Below, piece after piece: positions 7,682 to 15,674 of a stretch of 39,626 nucleotides of DNA. A program made the position numbers and the translations under genes. The notes beneath the pieces are model-generated. The model did not search any database and had not been told where the DNA came from. It saw only the letters and a list, made by a program, of their open reading frames with translations. The stretch is from Sphingomonadaceae bacterium. Lineage in GTDB: Bacteria; Pseudomonadota; Alphaproteobacteria; Sphingomonadales; Sphingomonadaceae. Numbering within the stretch: the first letter of the stretch is position 1; each line of letters begins with the position of its first letter. The stretch covers positions 1 through 39,626 of the forward strand of contig JAECRT010000028.1 of the NCBI GenBank assembly GCA_016000085.1, written 5' to 3'.

Positions 7682-8497
7682 ATGAAATCGATCCTGCTGC
7701 ATATTCATGATGATGACGCCGCCAATAGCCGCTTGCAGGCGGCCTGCGACCTGGCGCGCGCGTGCGACGCGCATGTCCAGTGCGTGCAGGTGACGCCCAT
7801 GCCCGACCTGGTCGCCGCCGACGTCTATGGCGGCGCGGCTTATGCGCCCACCATCGCGGCGGAACTGCATGAGATAGACGAACGCTTTCGCGCGTCGGTG
7901 CAGGCGCGGCTGGTGCGGGAGGATATCGCCTGGGACTGGCGGCAGATGGAGGGCGATGCCGTGTCGGGGCTGTTGTCCGCCGCGCGGCTGGCCGATGTGA
8001 TCGTCGCCACGCTGCCCGAACCCGGTCGCAATGGCACAGGCGATCCGCTGCGGATCGTGGCCGACCTGACGCTGGGCGGGCGCACGCCGGTGCTGGCGGT
8101 GCCGCAGGCGGCCAAGGGCATTGCGGTGACGGGCCGTGCGCTGGTGGCGTGGGACGGATCGCCAGAAGCCAGCGCCGCTTTGCGTGCCGCCGTGCCGTTG
8201 CTGAGACTGGCGGATGCGGTCGATATCCTGACCATCGAGGAAGCCGAAAAGGCCGAATTTCCCGCCACCGCAGGCCCGGAATATCTGGCCCGCCATGGCA
8301 TAAAGGCCGATGTGCACAGCTGGCCGCGCAAGGGGCGGGCGGTAGAGGATGCGTTGCAGGACGCGATCGTCGACCGGTGCGCCAGCTGGGTGGTAATGGG
8401 CGCTTTTGGCCATAGCCGCTGGCGCGAATTGATGTTCGGTGGCGTCACGCGCGCCATGTTGCGCGACGCGCGCATCCCGCTCTTGCTGGCGCACTGA
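7682..8497 (+). CDS. universal stress protein (two Usp domains)
   Basis: About 271 residues, long enough for two tandem Usp folds. The second carries the nucleotide-binding signature G-x2-G-x9-GG (GAFGHSRWRELMFGGVTR) followed by IPLLLAH at the C-terminus. The N-terminal half starts with a typical Usp beta strand (MKSILLHIHDDD) but lacks that glycine motif. A GGGAG ribosome site supports ATG 7682. It is 20 bp upstream of fixL on the same strand and probably in the same transcript. Usp genes next to fixLJ-fixK are a common alphaproteobacterial arrangement tied to low oxygen. Confidence 0.85.
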   Translation: MKSILLHIHDDDAANSRLQAACDLARACDAHVQCVQVTPMPDLVAADVYGGAAYAPTIAAELHEIDERFRASVQARLVREDIAWDWRQMEGDAVSGLLSAARLADVIVATLPEPGRNGTGDPLRIVADLTLGGRTPVLAVPQAAKGIAVTGRALVAWDGSPEASAALRAAVPLLRLADAVDILTIEEAEKAEFPATAGPEYLARHGIKADVHSWPRKGRAVEDALQDAIVDRCASWVVMGAFGHSRWRELMFGGVTRAMLRDARIPLLLAH

Positions 8498-8517
8498 AAG
8501 CGCGGCATGGACGGGCC

Positions 8518-9666
8518 ATGGCTGTAGCGGATGACGAAACGGACGCCCTGAGCGACGCGCGCAGCCTGGAGCAGGCGTTGCTGGGATCGATCCTGGCGAC
8601 CGTGCCCGATGCCCTGATCGTCATCGACCTGCGCGGGCTGATCGTGTCGTTCAGCGCGGCGGCGCAACGCATGTTCCAATATGCCGAAAGCGATGTGCTG
8701 GGCGAGAATATATCGATGCTGATGCCCTCACCCGACCGGGAGCGGCATGACGGTTATATCGACCATTATCGCACGACCGGCGAACGGCGGATCATCGGCG
8801 TGGGGCGGTTGACCAGTGCGCGGCGACGCGACGGGTCGACCTTCCCCATCGAATTGTCGGTCGGTGAAGTGCAGGATCAGGGGCAGCGCCTGTTCACCGG
8901 CTTCATCCGCGACCTGACCGAGCGGCAGCAGGCTGAACGGCGCGTCGCCGACTTGCAGGCCGAACTGGCCCATGCGGGACGGGTGACGGCGATGGGCACG
9001 CTGGCGTCGGCGCTGGCGCATGAACTGAACCAGCCGCTGACCGCGATCGCCAATTATCTGGAGGCGGGGCGCGATCTGCTGGCCGCTGACGGCCCGATCG
9101 ACCGCGCATTGTTGGGCGAGGCGATGGCGGAAAGCGCGGCGCAGGCGTTGCGCGCGGGGGAGATCATCCGGTCGCTGCGCGAGTTCATCAAGCGGGGCGA
9201 AACCGTGCGCCAGCCCGAACCGCTGCGCGAACTGCTGGCCGAAAGCGCGGCGCTGGCGTTCATCGGCGTCGACAGCCGGGGCATCGACATGGATGTCAGT
9301 GTCGACAAGGGGGTGGGCAGAGTGCTGGTCAACCGCGTGCAGTTGCAACAGGTTGTCATCAACCTGGTCCGCAATGCGGTGGAGGCGATGCAGGATCGCC
9401 CGGTCCGCATCCTGCGCGTGACGGCCAGCCCTGCCGATGACGACCGGATCGAGGTGATCGTCGCCGACAGCGGCCCCGGTCTTGATCCCGATATGTCGCG
9501 GACGTTGTTCACACCGTTCAACACCACCAAGGCGACGGGCATGGGCGTTGGCCTGTCGATCAGCCAGACCATTGTCGAAGGGCATGGCGGGCGCATCTGG
9601 GCCACCGCCTCGTCATGGGGCGGCGCTGCTTTTCACTTCACTCTGGACCGTGCGGACGAGGCATGA
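8518..9666 (+). CDS. fixL: FixL-like oxygen-sensing histidine kinase (haem PAS)
   Basis: 382 residues, cytoplasmic, without membrane segments. The PAS domain (about 20-135) keeps the haem-ligand His (RERHDGYI, His77) and the Arg 20 residues later (IIGVGR, Arg97), the same spacing as His200/Arg220 of Bradyrhizobium FixL. The kinase core has the H-box ALAHELNQPL (phospho-acceptor His168), an N-box INLVRNAVEAM and G-boxes DSGPGLD and GMGVGLSIS. By family knowledge, oxygen binding to the haem switches the kinase off, and the deoxy form phosphorylates FixJ. Its stop overlaps the fixJ start (ATGA), so the two are translationally coupled. Confidence 0.92.
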   Translation: MAVADDETDALSDARSLEQALLGSILATVPDALIVIDLRGLIVSFSAAAQRMFQYAESDVLGENISMLMPSPDRERHDGYIDHYRTTGERRIIGVGRLTSARRRDGSTFPIELSVGEVQDQGQRLFTGFIRDLTERQQAERRVADLQAELAHAGRVTAMGTLASALAHELNQPLTAIANYLEAGRDLLAADGPIDRALLGEAMAESAAQALRAGEIIRSLREFIKRGETVRQPEPLRELLAESAALAFIGVDSRGIDMDVSVDKGVGRVLVNRVQLQQVVINLVRNAVEAMQDRPVRILRVTASPADDDRIEVIVADSGPGLDPDMSRTLFTPFNTTKATGMGVGLSISQTIVEGHGGRIWATASSWGGAAFHFTLDRADEA

Positions 9667-10274
9667 CGCAACATTATCCCATCTATGTCGTGGACGATGA
9701 CGAAGCGATTCGCCGGTCGCTGTCCTTCCTGCTCAGGACGAGCGGCTTTGCGGTGGAACTGTTCGAGGGCGGGCTGTCGTTTCTGAAGGCGGCCGGTGCG
9801 CTGGCGCCGGGCTGTGTTCTGCTGGACGTGCGGATGCCCGACATGGACGGGCTAGAGGTGCAGCGCGAATTGCGGGCGCGCGGCGTGATGCTGCCGGTGG
9901 TCATCATGACCGGTCATGGCGACGTGGACATGGCCGTCGCGGCGATGAAGGCGGGCGCCAGCGATTTCATCGAAAAGCCGTTCGAGAAAGCGGCGCTGCT
10001 GGCCTGTATCGAAGCGGCGCGCGCCCAATCGGTGGCGGCGCGGGGCGCGAGCGCGCAGGCGCAAGAGGCGCAGGCGCGGCTCAACATCTTGACCGACCGC
10101 GAGCGCGATGTGCTGAACGGTCTGATCGAAGGTTTGCCCAACAAGACCATCGCCTTTGACCTGGGGATCAGCCCCCGCACGGTGGAGATCCACCGGGCCA
10201 ACCTGATGCAGAAGCTGGAGGTCAGGAGTCTGGCCGAGGCACTGCGCATCGCGTTCCACGCGGGGGTGGAATAG
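9663..10274 (+). CDS. fixJ: FixJ-like response regulator (receiver + LuxR-type HTH)
   Basis: 203 residues. The receiver domain has the acidic pocket VVDDDE, phospho-acceptor Asp55 in LLDVRMPDMDG, a conserved Thr in IMTGHGDVDMA and Lys in IEKPF. The C-terminal LuxR-type helix-turn-helix (about 140-200) includes LTDRERDVLNGL and ISPRTVEIHRANLMQKL. ATG 9663 overlaps the fixL stop by four bases; the longer upstream frame is only fixL in another frame. FixJ family members activate fixK when phosphorylated. Confidence 0.93.
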   Translation: MTQHYPIYVVDDDEAIRRSLSFLLRTSGFAVELFEGGLSFLKAAGALAPGCVLLDVRMPDMDGLEVQRELRARGVMLPVVIMTGHGDVDMAVAAMKAGASDFIEKPFEKAALLACIEAARAQSVAARGASAQAQEAQARLNILTDRERDVLNGLIEGLPNKTIAFDLGISPRTVEIHRANLMQKLEVRSLAEALRIAFHAGVE

Positions 10275-10329
10275 GGGTTTAGGGACATTTACGGATAGGT
10301 CGCCAGGCGATGCAGGGCCATGCAGCGGC

Positions 10330-11073
10330 ATGGATATGCAATTTGACCTGGCGCAAAATGGCGCTTTTCCGACCGTTCCCCGGCCCTGTCCCGGCCAGAC
10401 CTGCGACGGCTGCACAGTGCGCGATCGCGCCATCTGCGCCGATCTGTCCCCGACCGATCGCGAAACGCTGAGCCGCATCGGCCGCCGTGTCACGGTGCAT
10501 GCGGGGCAGACGGTGATGTGGGAAGGCGACGACAATATGGTGGTCGCCAATGTGGTCGACGGCACGCTGAAGCTGGCGACATCGACCGGGGATGGGCGGG
10601 AGCAGATTGTCGGCGTGGTCTATGCCTCGGACTTTATCGGTCGCCCCTTTGGTGCGCGTACGCCCCATAGCGTGACCGCCCTGACCGACGCGCGGCTATG
10701 CCTGTTTCCACGCCGGGCGTTCGACGGTTTTGCCCGTAACCATGGCGCGTTGCAGCACCGGCTGCTCCAGCGCACGCTCGACGATCTCGATCGCACCCGT
10801 GACTGGATGTTGCTGCTGGGTCGCAAGACCGCGCGAGAGAAGGTCGCGACATTTCTGCTCGATATGGGGCGGCGGCTGCGGCCCGACCGCACGGGGATGA
10901 TCGACCTGCCGTTGTCGCGTCAGCAGATTGCCGACATATTGGGCATCACCATTGAAACCGTATCGCGGCAGATGACCGACCTCAAGCGGCAGGGCGTGAT
11001 CGACCTGTGCGGACGGCGCGGTGTCCGGCTGGTCGATGGCGCGGCGCTGGAGGCTCTGGCGGAAGGGGCATGA
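10330..11073 (+). CDS. fixK: FixK/FnrL-type Crp-family regulator with FNR-like cysteines
   Basis: 247 residues. The cyclic-nucleotide-binding-like beta-roll (about 40-150) is followed by a dimer helix and a winged helix-turn-helix whose recognition helix ITIETVSRQMTDL carries the E..SR residues that read TTGA half-sites in FNR/FixK proteins. The N-terminus has Cys20, 25, 28 and 36 (C-x2-C-x7-C), and Cys124 aligns with Cys122 of E. coli FNR, so an oxygen-labile 4Fe-4S cluster is likely. It follows fixJ by about 55 bp. Typical targets are high-affinity cbb3 oxidase and microaerobic genes, none of which lie in this window. Confidence 0.9.
   Translation: MDMQFDLAQNGAFPTVPRPCPGQTCDGCTVRDRAICADLSPTDRETLSRIGRRVTVHAGQTVMWEGDDNMVVANVVDGTLKLATSTGDGREQIVGVVYASDFIGRPFGARTPHSVTALTDARLCLFPRRAFDGFARNHGALQHRLLQRTLDDLDRTRDWMLLLGRKTAREKVATFLLDMGRRLRPDRTGMIDLPLSRQQIADILGITIETVSRQMTDLKRQGVIDLCGRRGVRLVDGAALEALAEGA
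10343..10356 (+). promoter_or_regulatory. FNR/FixK-like half-conserved box at the 5' end of fixK
   Basis: TTGACCTGGCGCAA resembles the TTGAT-N4-ATCAA anaerobox: left arm four of five, right arm three of five. It lies inside the coding sequence, codons 5-9, so it would act as a repressive (autoregulatory) site if real. Confidence 0.25.
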
Positions 11074-11107
11074 GGCGCGCCTGGCCCGGTAAGGGCCGTG
11101 GCACGCC
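11074..11107. terminator. long hairpin between convergent fixK and motB
   Basis: Nested stem: GGCG/CGCC (11074-11077, 11104-11107), GCC/GGC, and GGCCC/GGGCC (11083-11087, 11093-11097) around a 5-nt loop. It fills the gap between two converging genes. There is no T-run, so it may be a bidirectional transcript end or 3' stabiliser rather than a classical intrinsic terminator. Confidence 0.45.
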
Positions 11108-11115
11108 TGCATGGA

Positions 11116-12168
11116 TCAGTGCTTGCCCGGCTTGTTTGACGTTCCCGGCGCGGTCGGATTGATCAGCGCTGCGCCCGTTGGCAGGCCGGTGCCGCCCATG
11201 TCGAGTTTGCGCACCTCGGTTTTCGCGACGGTTCTGGGATCGTCGCGTTCCTTGATCGCGGCCTTGGTTTCTTCGTCCAGCCCCTGATCCTCGTCCGAAT
11301 TGCCGCCACGGGTCCAGCCCAGGATGATCGACATGCGCCGGTTCCGGGGATCATAGATGTCCTTCTTGATGAAGGGATCGCGATCAGCGACGCCTTCGAT
11401 CCGAGCGATGCGATCATTGCCGATGCCGCTTTCTGCCAGCGCCTTTCGTGTCGCTTCGGCGCGGGTGGACGACAGCATCCAGTTGTTCATGGTCTTGCCC
11501 GATGCATAGGGCAGGCCATCGGTGTGGCCACGCACGATCAGGGCGTTCGGCATGGTCTGAAGCACGACCGCGACTTCGCCGATCAGTGCGCGGGCTTCGG
11601 GCAGCAGACGGTCGGTGCCGGTCGCGAACATCGCGAAGTCGGCTTCGTCGATCAGGTCGATGCGCAATCCCTCACGGGTTTCGGTGAACCGCACATTCTT
11701 GCGCAGCTTCGCCATACCCTTCTGCCGGATCATGCGCTGTTCGAGTTCTTTCTTGATCGATTCGAATTTCTGTCGATCAGCGGCGCGCGTGGCCTTGCCA
11801 CCCTGCTCCTTGGTGCCGGATGCGTCACGCGGAATGGTGATGGCCATATTGCCCTGACCGCCAGTGGTCGGGTAATTTTCCTTGGCCATCATGCTGTCGC
11901 CGCCGAACATGCCGTTGGAGCCAGCGGAATTTTCCCTCATCTGCACCAGCGTCGGGGTGAAATAGTCGGCCAGCCCCTTGCGCTGCTTTTCCGTGGTCGC
12001 ACCCAGCAGCCACATGAGCAGGAAGAAGGCCATCATGGCCGTCACGAAGTCGGCATAGGCGACCTTCCAGGCGCCGCCATGATGGCCGCCATGCCCTTCG
12101 ACGATGATTTTCTTGACGATGATCGGCCGTGGTTCCGGCTCGTTCGCGCCGCGCTTCTTTTCGGCCAT
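11116..12168 (-). CDS. motB: flagellar motor stator protein MotB
   Basis: 350 residues. A cytoplasmic basic N-terminus leads into one membrane helix (about 36-56) with the ion-binding Asp40 in AYADFVTAMMAFFLLMWLL. A plug/linker follows, then a C-terminal OmpA-like peptidoglycan-binding domain (about 175-290: VRGHTDGLPY, NNWMLSSTRAEATRKAL, NRRMSIIL). With MotA it forms the ion-driven stator anchored to the cell wall. It lies 3 bp after motA in the same operon. The proline- and charge-rich tail of about 60 residues after the OmpA domain is an extra extension. Confidence 0.95.
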   Translation of the reverse strand: MAEKKRGANEPEPRPIIVKKIIVEGHGGHHGGAWKVAYADFVTAMMAFFLLMWLLGATTEKQRKGLADYFTPTLVQMRENSAGSNGMFGGDSMMAKENYPTTGGQGNMAITIPRDASGTKEQGGKATRAADRQKFESIKKELEQRMIRQKGMAKLRKNVRFTETREGLRIDLIDEADFAMFATGTDRLLPEARALIGEVAVVLQTMPNALIVRGHTDGLPYASGKTMNNWMLSSTRAEATRKALAESGIGNDRIARIEGVADRDPFIKKDIYDPRNRRMSIILGWTRGGNSDEDQGLDEETKAAIKERDDPRTVAKTEVRKLDMGGTGLPTGAALINPTAPGTSNKPGKH

Positions 12169-12171
12169 GGC

Positions 12172-13080
12172 TTATTTGCCCCGCATGCCGTCGAACACTT
12201 CGGCAAAGCCGGGCTGGTTGGCGTGGGTCAGGCCCGAGCGCGCGGCTTCGATGACCAGTGGCTGTGGATGGCCGTGGAGCGATGCGACGATGATCTGCTT
12301 GACGACATGATAGATGGCGCCGTCCGCTTCGATCACGCTGCGGCAGCGGTTGGCGAAGGGATTGACCATGCCATAGGCGAGCAGGATGCCCAGGAAGGTG
12401 CCGACCAGCGCCGAACCGATCATAGCGCCCAGCACGGCGGGGGGCTGATCGATCGAACCCATGGTCTTGACCACGCCCAGAACCGCCGCGACGATGCCGA
12501 GCGCAGGCAGGGCGTCGGCCAGACCCTGAAGATTGTCGGCCGGCTTGATCGCTTCATGATGATGCGTCTTGAGGCTGTTATCCATGACTTCCTCGACCGC
12601 ATGCGGATCGAGCGTGCCGGACGAGATGACCACCAGGCGCAGCGTATCGCTGATGAGGTGGACGAGAGTCTTGTCCTTCATCAGCTTGGGATATTCGGTG
12701 AAGATGGTGGAGCTGGATGGATCTTCGATATGGGGTTCGAGCGCGACCGGCCCTTCGACGCGGAGCGTCTTCATCAGTTTGCTGACGAGGAAGATGCAGT
12801 CGAGGAAATCCTGCTTTTTATACTTGGCGCCCTTGAACACCTTGGCGAAGCCGCCGCCCAGCGCCTTGAGGTCCGAACCGCTATTGCCGATGATGAGCGC
12901 GCCGACGGCCGCGCCGCCGATGATGAGCATTTCATGCGGCAGGGCATGAAGCACCGGTCCAAGGTCGCCACCGGTGAAGGCGAATCCGCCGAACACCATG
13001 ACGATCAGGACGACGAGGCCGATGGCTGCGAACATGAATTTCCCCGATAAAAGCGCCTGAAGGCGATAACCTAGCGACAT
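12172..13080 (-). CDS. motA: flagellar motor stator protein MotA (E. coli-type)
   Basis: 302 residues. Membrane helices occur near the N-terminus (FMFAAIGLVVLIVMVFGG and MLIIGGAAVGALIIG) and in the second half (LPALGIVAAVLGVVKTMG and GAMIGSALVGTFLGILLAYG), giving the four-helix MotA topology with a large cytoplasmic loop between. The proline in ADALPALGIV corresponds to the conserved TM3 proline. It is upstream of motB with a 3-bp gap. No good sigma-54 or sigma-28 site was found in the 76 bp before it, so it may be read through from flgL. Confidence 0.95.
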   Translation of the reverse strand: MSLGYRLQALLSGKFMFAAIGLVVLIVMVFGGFAFTGGDLGPVLHALPHEMLIIGGAAVGALIIGNSGSDLKALGGGFAKVFKGAKYKKQDFLDCIFLVSKLMKTLRVEGPVALEPHIEDPSSSTIFTEYPKLMKDKTLVHLISDTLRLVVISSGTLDPHAVEEVMDNSLKTHHHEAIKPADNLQGLADALPALGIVAAVLGVVKTMGSIDQPPAVLGAMIGSALVGTFLGILLAYGMVNPFANRCRSVIEADGAIYHVVKQIIVASLHGHPQPLVIEAARSGLTHANQPGFAEVFDGMRGK

Positions 13081-13156
13081 CGCGCGCGATGCCTGTCCCG
13101 TGGTTAATTCAAACTGGTTAGCATCCGGTTTAGGACGATCCCCTTTTTGCGCGCCG

Positions 13157-14002
13157 TCAGCCGATCAGGTCGAACAAGGTCTTCTGATTGATGCGGGCAA
13201 AGGTCGATTGGGCGGCTTCCAATTGCAGGAGTTGCGCCTTCAGATTGGAAATGACTTCGGTCAGGTTGCTCGATTCAAGGCTCGCGCGGCGTTCCGTCAG
13301 ATCAAGACCGACATCGGTCAGCCGCGTGCCGATGACATCGAGTCGATCGCTGCGGACGCCCTGTTTGGCCTGTTCGACGACGATATGACTCTGCCCGGCC
13401 TTCACGGTGTCGAGCGCGATGGCCAGGGCGTCGTCGTCACCGCTTTGGACGGCGGCGATGCCCTGCGCCATGATGTCGTCGATCGACATGGGCGTACCAT
13501 TGACGTCGATGCCCTGCGACACCTGTTCGATCGTGCCCACGACCGCCAGATTGAGGCCACGACTGACCGGGACCAGCGTGCTTTGCCCGGCATCGAAGAC
13601 GGGCGTGCCCTGATAATCCTTCTGGTTGAACAATTGGGTGATCGTGGCGCGGATCGTCGACATTTCCTCGACTATCGCGGCGCGGCTGGTGTCGTTGAGC
13701 GACCCGTTGCGGGCCGATGTCACCAGCACCTGCGCGCGCGTCAGCAGCGTGTCGACTTCCGACAGATTGGCTTCGGCGGTCACGGCGCGGGCCGTGCCAT
13801 AGCTGATGTTGGTCTGCCAGGCGGCCTGCTGCGACTGGGCGCGGGCGATGTCGGACACCTGCACCCAGGCGAGCGAGTCGTCGGACGGCTTGTTGAGCGT
13901 GATGCCGGTCGACACGGCGGTCTGGCCGTCGACGATGCTCTGCGAAAGCTGCTGCTGCCGGCGGATTTCGGCGAGCATGATTTTGTTGGTGATACCTACC
14001 AT
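13157..14002 (-). CDS. flgL: hook-filament junction protein FlgL
   Basis: 281 residues, a flagellin-like protein. The N-terminal helix (QSIVDGQTAVSTGITLNKPSDDS) and C-terminal helical region (NLTEVISNLKAQLLQLEAAQ...) correspond to D0/D1 domains, and the middle is a short variable domain. It joins hook to filament as HAP3. It lies 17 bp after flgK, last of the flgB-L series, which supports the assignment over flagellin. Confidence 0.9.
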   Translation of the reverse strand: MVGITNKIMLAEIRRQQQLSQSIVDGQTAVSTGITLNKPSDDSLAWVQVSDIARAQSQQAAWQTNISYGTARAVTAEANLSEVDTLLTRAQVLVTSARNGSLNDTSRAAIVEEMSTIRATITQLFNQKDYQGTPVFDAGQSTLVPVSRGLNLAVVGTIEQVSQGIDVNGTPMSIDDIMAQGIAAVQSGDDDALAIALDTVKAGQSHIVVEQAKQGVRSDRLDVIGTRLTDVGLDLTERRASLESSNLTEVISNLKAQLLQLEAAQSTFARINQKTLFDLIG

Positions 14003-14019
14003 GGCTCAGCCCTTTCAAT

Positions 14020-15357
14020 TCACATGATTTGCAGGATTGCGTCCAAGGTTTCCTTGGCGATCTGAAGCACCTTCGCGCTGCCGGAATAGGCTTGCTGGAT
14101 GCGGAGCAGATCGGCGGCTTCCATGTCGAGGTCGACGCCGCTGACGGCTTCGCGCGCGGCGACGGCCTGATCGTTGCGGCCTTGCGCAGTGGTATATTCC
14201 GCCTTGGTCGCCGCCAGAAGATTGGCGTGCGTTGCAATGAGGCCGGTCCAGCCCTGTTCCACGCTGCCGTTGCCGCGCAGGGTCGAATTGATTGTCAGAA
14301 GATTGCCGTTGAGCGTGCCGTCGGCAGAGCGCAGGGCAAGATCGGTGGGATTGACGTCCAGCGCCGTCACACCGGCCGCGCTGCCGCCATAGGCCAGCAG
14401 CGGCGCGCCTGACGCGCCACCGTCGGTCAGTCCCTGCGCATGCCAGGCGTTGACGTCGGTCACGAACTGCGCCGCCAGCGTGTCGAGGCCGGTATGGCGG
14501 TCAGCGACTGTGCCAGCCGCCGAAAACAGGCCGCCCAGGGCGCCATTCGCAGGGGTCGAGAGCGCCGTGCCATCGGCAAGGCTGAGCGAGAGGCGCCCGT
14601 CCGTGCCGGCACTGACCGCCACTGTGCTGGCGACATTGCCGCTGACCAGCGTCTGCCCGCCAAAGCTGATCTGCGCGGTGTCGCGCGCGCCGAAGCTGAT
14701 GTCGACGTTCAGATTCTTGGTCAGATCCTGCAATGCCGAATCGCGGCTGTCGAGCAACTGGGCGTAGGCGGACGTGCCGGGGGTGGCGCGCAGCAGGCTG
14801 TTGTTGATGGTGGCGAGGGAGTCGAGCGCGCGATTAACCGTTTCGACCGATGCCCTGGCTTCGGTCGCGATGCCCGCAGATACGACGTCCAGGTCCGCCG
14901 CCGTCTGGCGAAAGGCGTCGGCGACCCGGCCGATGCTGTCCAGCGTGGTAACGCGCAGCGATGTGTCACCGGGGCTGGCGGCCAGCTTGTCCATGTTTTG
15001 GAACATGCCGGTCATCAGCTTGCCGATGCCGGTGCTGGTGTCGTTGAGCGCGGTTTCGGAATCGCTGAGCCAGCGCAACCGGGCGGTGGAGCTGCCCAGC
15101 GACATGCCGGTCAGGCGAACGCTCGCATCGAGATAGGGATCGGTCGCGCGGTCGATGCTCATGACCTGCGTGCCGCCGAAATTGGCGCGCGCGGTGTAGA
15201 GGGCCATGGTGGCGGTGGACGAGCCGGACTCGCCGGTCGTTGCCGACCGGCGGGCGTAACCCGTGGTGCTGGCGTTGGCGATGTTTTCGGCAATCGCCGC
15301 CATCGCGGTGCGATAGGCGCGGGTGCCGGAAGCACCGATGATGAACAGGTCGCTCAT
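14020..15357 (-). CDS. flgK: hook-associated protein FlgK (HAP1)
   Basis: 445 residues, shorter than the roughly 550 of enterobacterial FlgK. The N-terminus has the rod/hook motif (AIAENIANASTTGYARRS), and the C-terminus has the HAP signature (VSGVDLDMEAADLLRIQQAYSGSAKVL...). FlgK caps the hook before FlgL and filament addition and is exported by the flagellar type III system. Its start overlaps the flgJ stop by four bases, so translation is probably coupled. Confidence 0.95.
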   Translation of the reverse strand: MSDLFIIGASGTRAYRTAMAAIAENIANASTTGYARRSATTGESGSSTATMALYTARANFGGTQVMSIDRATDPYLDASVRLTGMSLGSSTARLRWLSDSETALNDTSTGIGKLMTGMFQNMDKLAASPGDTSLRVTTLDSIGRVADAFRQTAADLDVVSAGIATEARASVETVNRALDSLATINNSLLRATPGTSAYAQLLDSRDSALQDLTKNLNVDISFGARDTAQISFGGQTLVSGNVASTVAVSAGTDGRLSLSLADGTALSTPANGALGGLFSAAGTVADRHTGLDTLAAQFVTDVNAWHAQGLTDGGASGAPLLAYGGSAAGVTALDVNPTDLALRSADGTLNGNLLTINSTLRGNGSVEQGWTGLIATHANLLAATKAEYTTAQGRNDQAVAAREAVSGVDLDMEAADLLRIQQAYSGSAKVLQIAKETLDAILQIM

Positions 15358-15674
15358 TCGCTTGCGGCCGCGCCGGAGGCTTGCGCCGCTGCGGGGGCGA
15401 CCCTGCCGCTGAACTGCTGGAGCAGAAGCTGGGCGATGCCCATGCTGTTCGTGTTCGCCAGCGCGTCCGCCGTGCGGGAGTCGGCCATCGACTGAAACTG
15501 TTCGGTCGCGCTGGAATCGCTGATCCCTTCGGCCAGGCTGGCCGAGCGCATGGCGCCGATCATCTGGCGCAGGAAAATCGCCTCGAACTGCTGCGCCGCC
15601 TTGGCGAGCGATGCCTGATTCTGGGTTGCGGCGCTGGGCGCGCTCGCGGAGGTTGTCGTCGCTACCTGCATCAC
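15354..15674 (-). CDS. flgJ: rod-binding protein, FlgJ N-terminal domain only
   Basis: 106 residues covering only the rod-cap domain of FlgJ (QFEAIFLRQMIGAMR motif, about 28-42, and the C-terminal helix MGIAQLLLQQF). The glucosaminidase/muramidase half of enterobacterial FlgJ is absent, as usual in Alphaproteobacteria. A transglycosylase gene elsewhere in this locus (24279-25097) may supply the activity. Four-base overlaps with flgI and flgK indicate coupled translation. Confidence 0.88.
   Translation of the reverse strand: MMQVATTTSASAPSAATQNQASLAKAAQQFEAIFLRQMIGAMRSASLAEGISDSSATEQFQSMADSRTADALANTNSMGIAQLLLQQFSGRVAPAAAQASGAAASE

Noticed and set aside
13081..13156. TAAA on the minus strand upstream of motA as a sigma-28 -35 element
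   Set aside because: Fifteen bases further on there is no GCCGATAA-like -10 block; only two of eight positions match.
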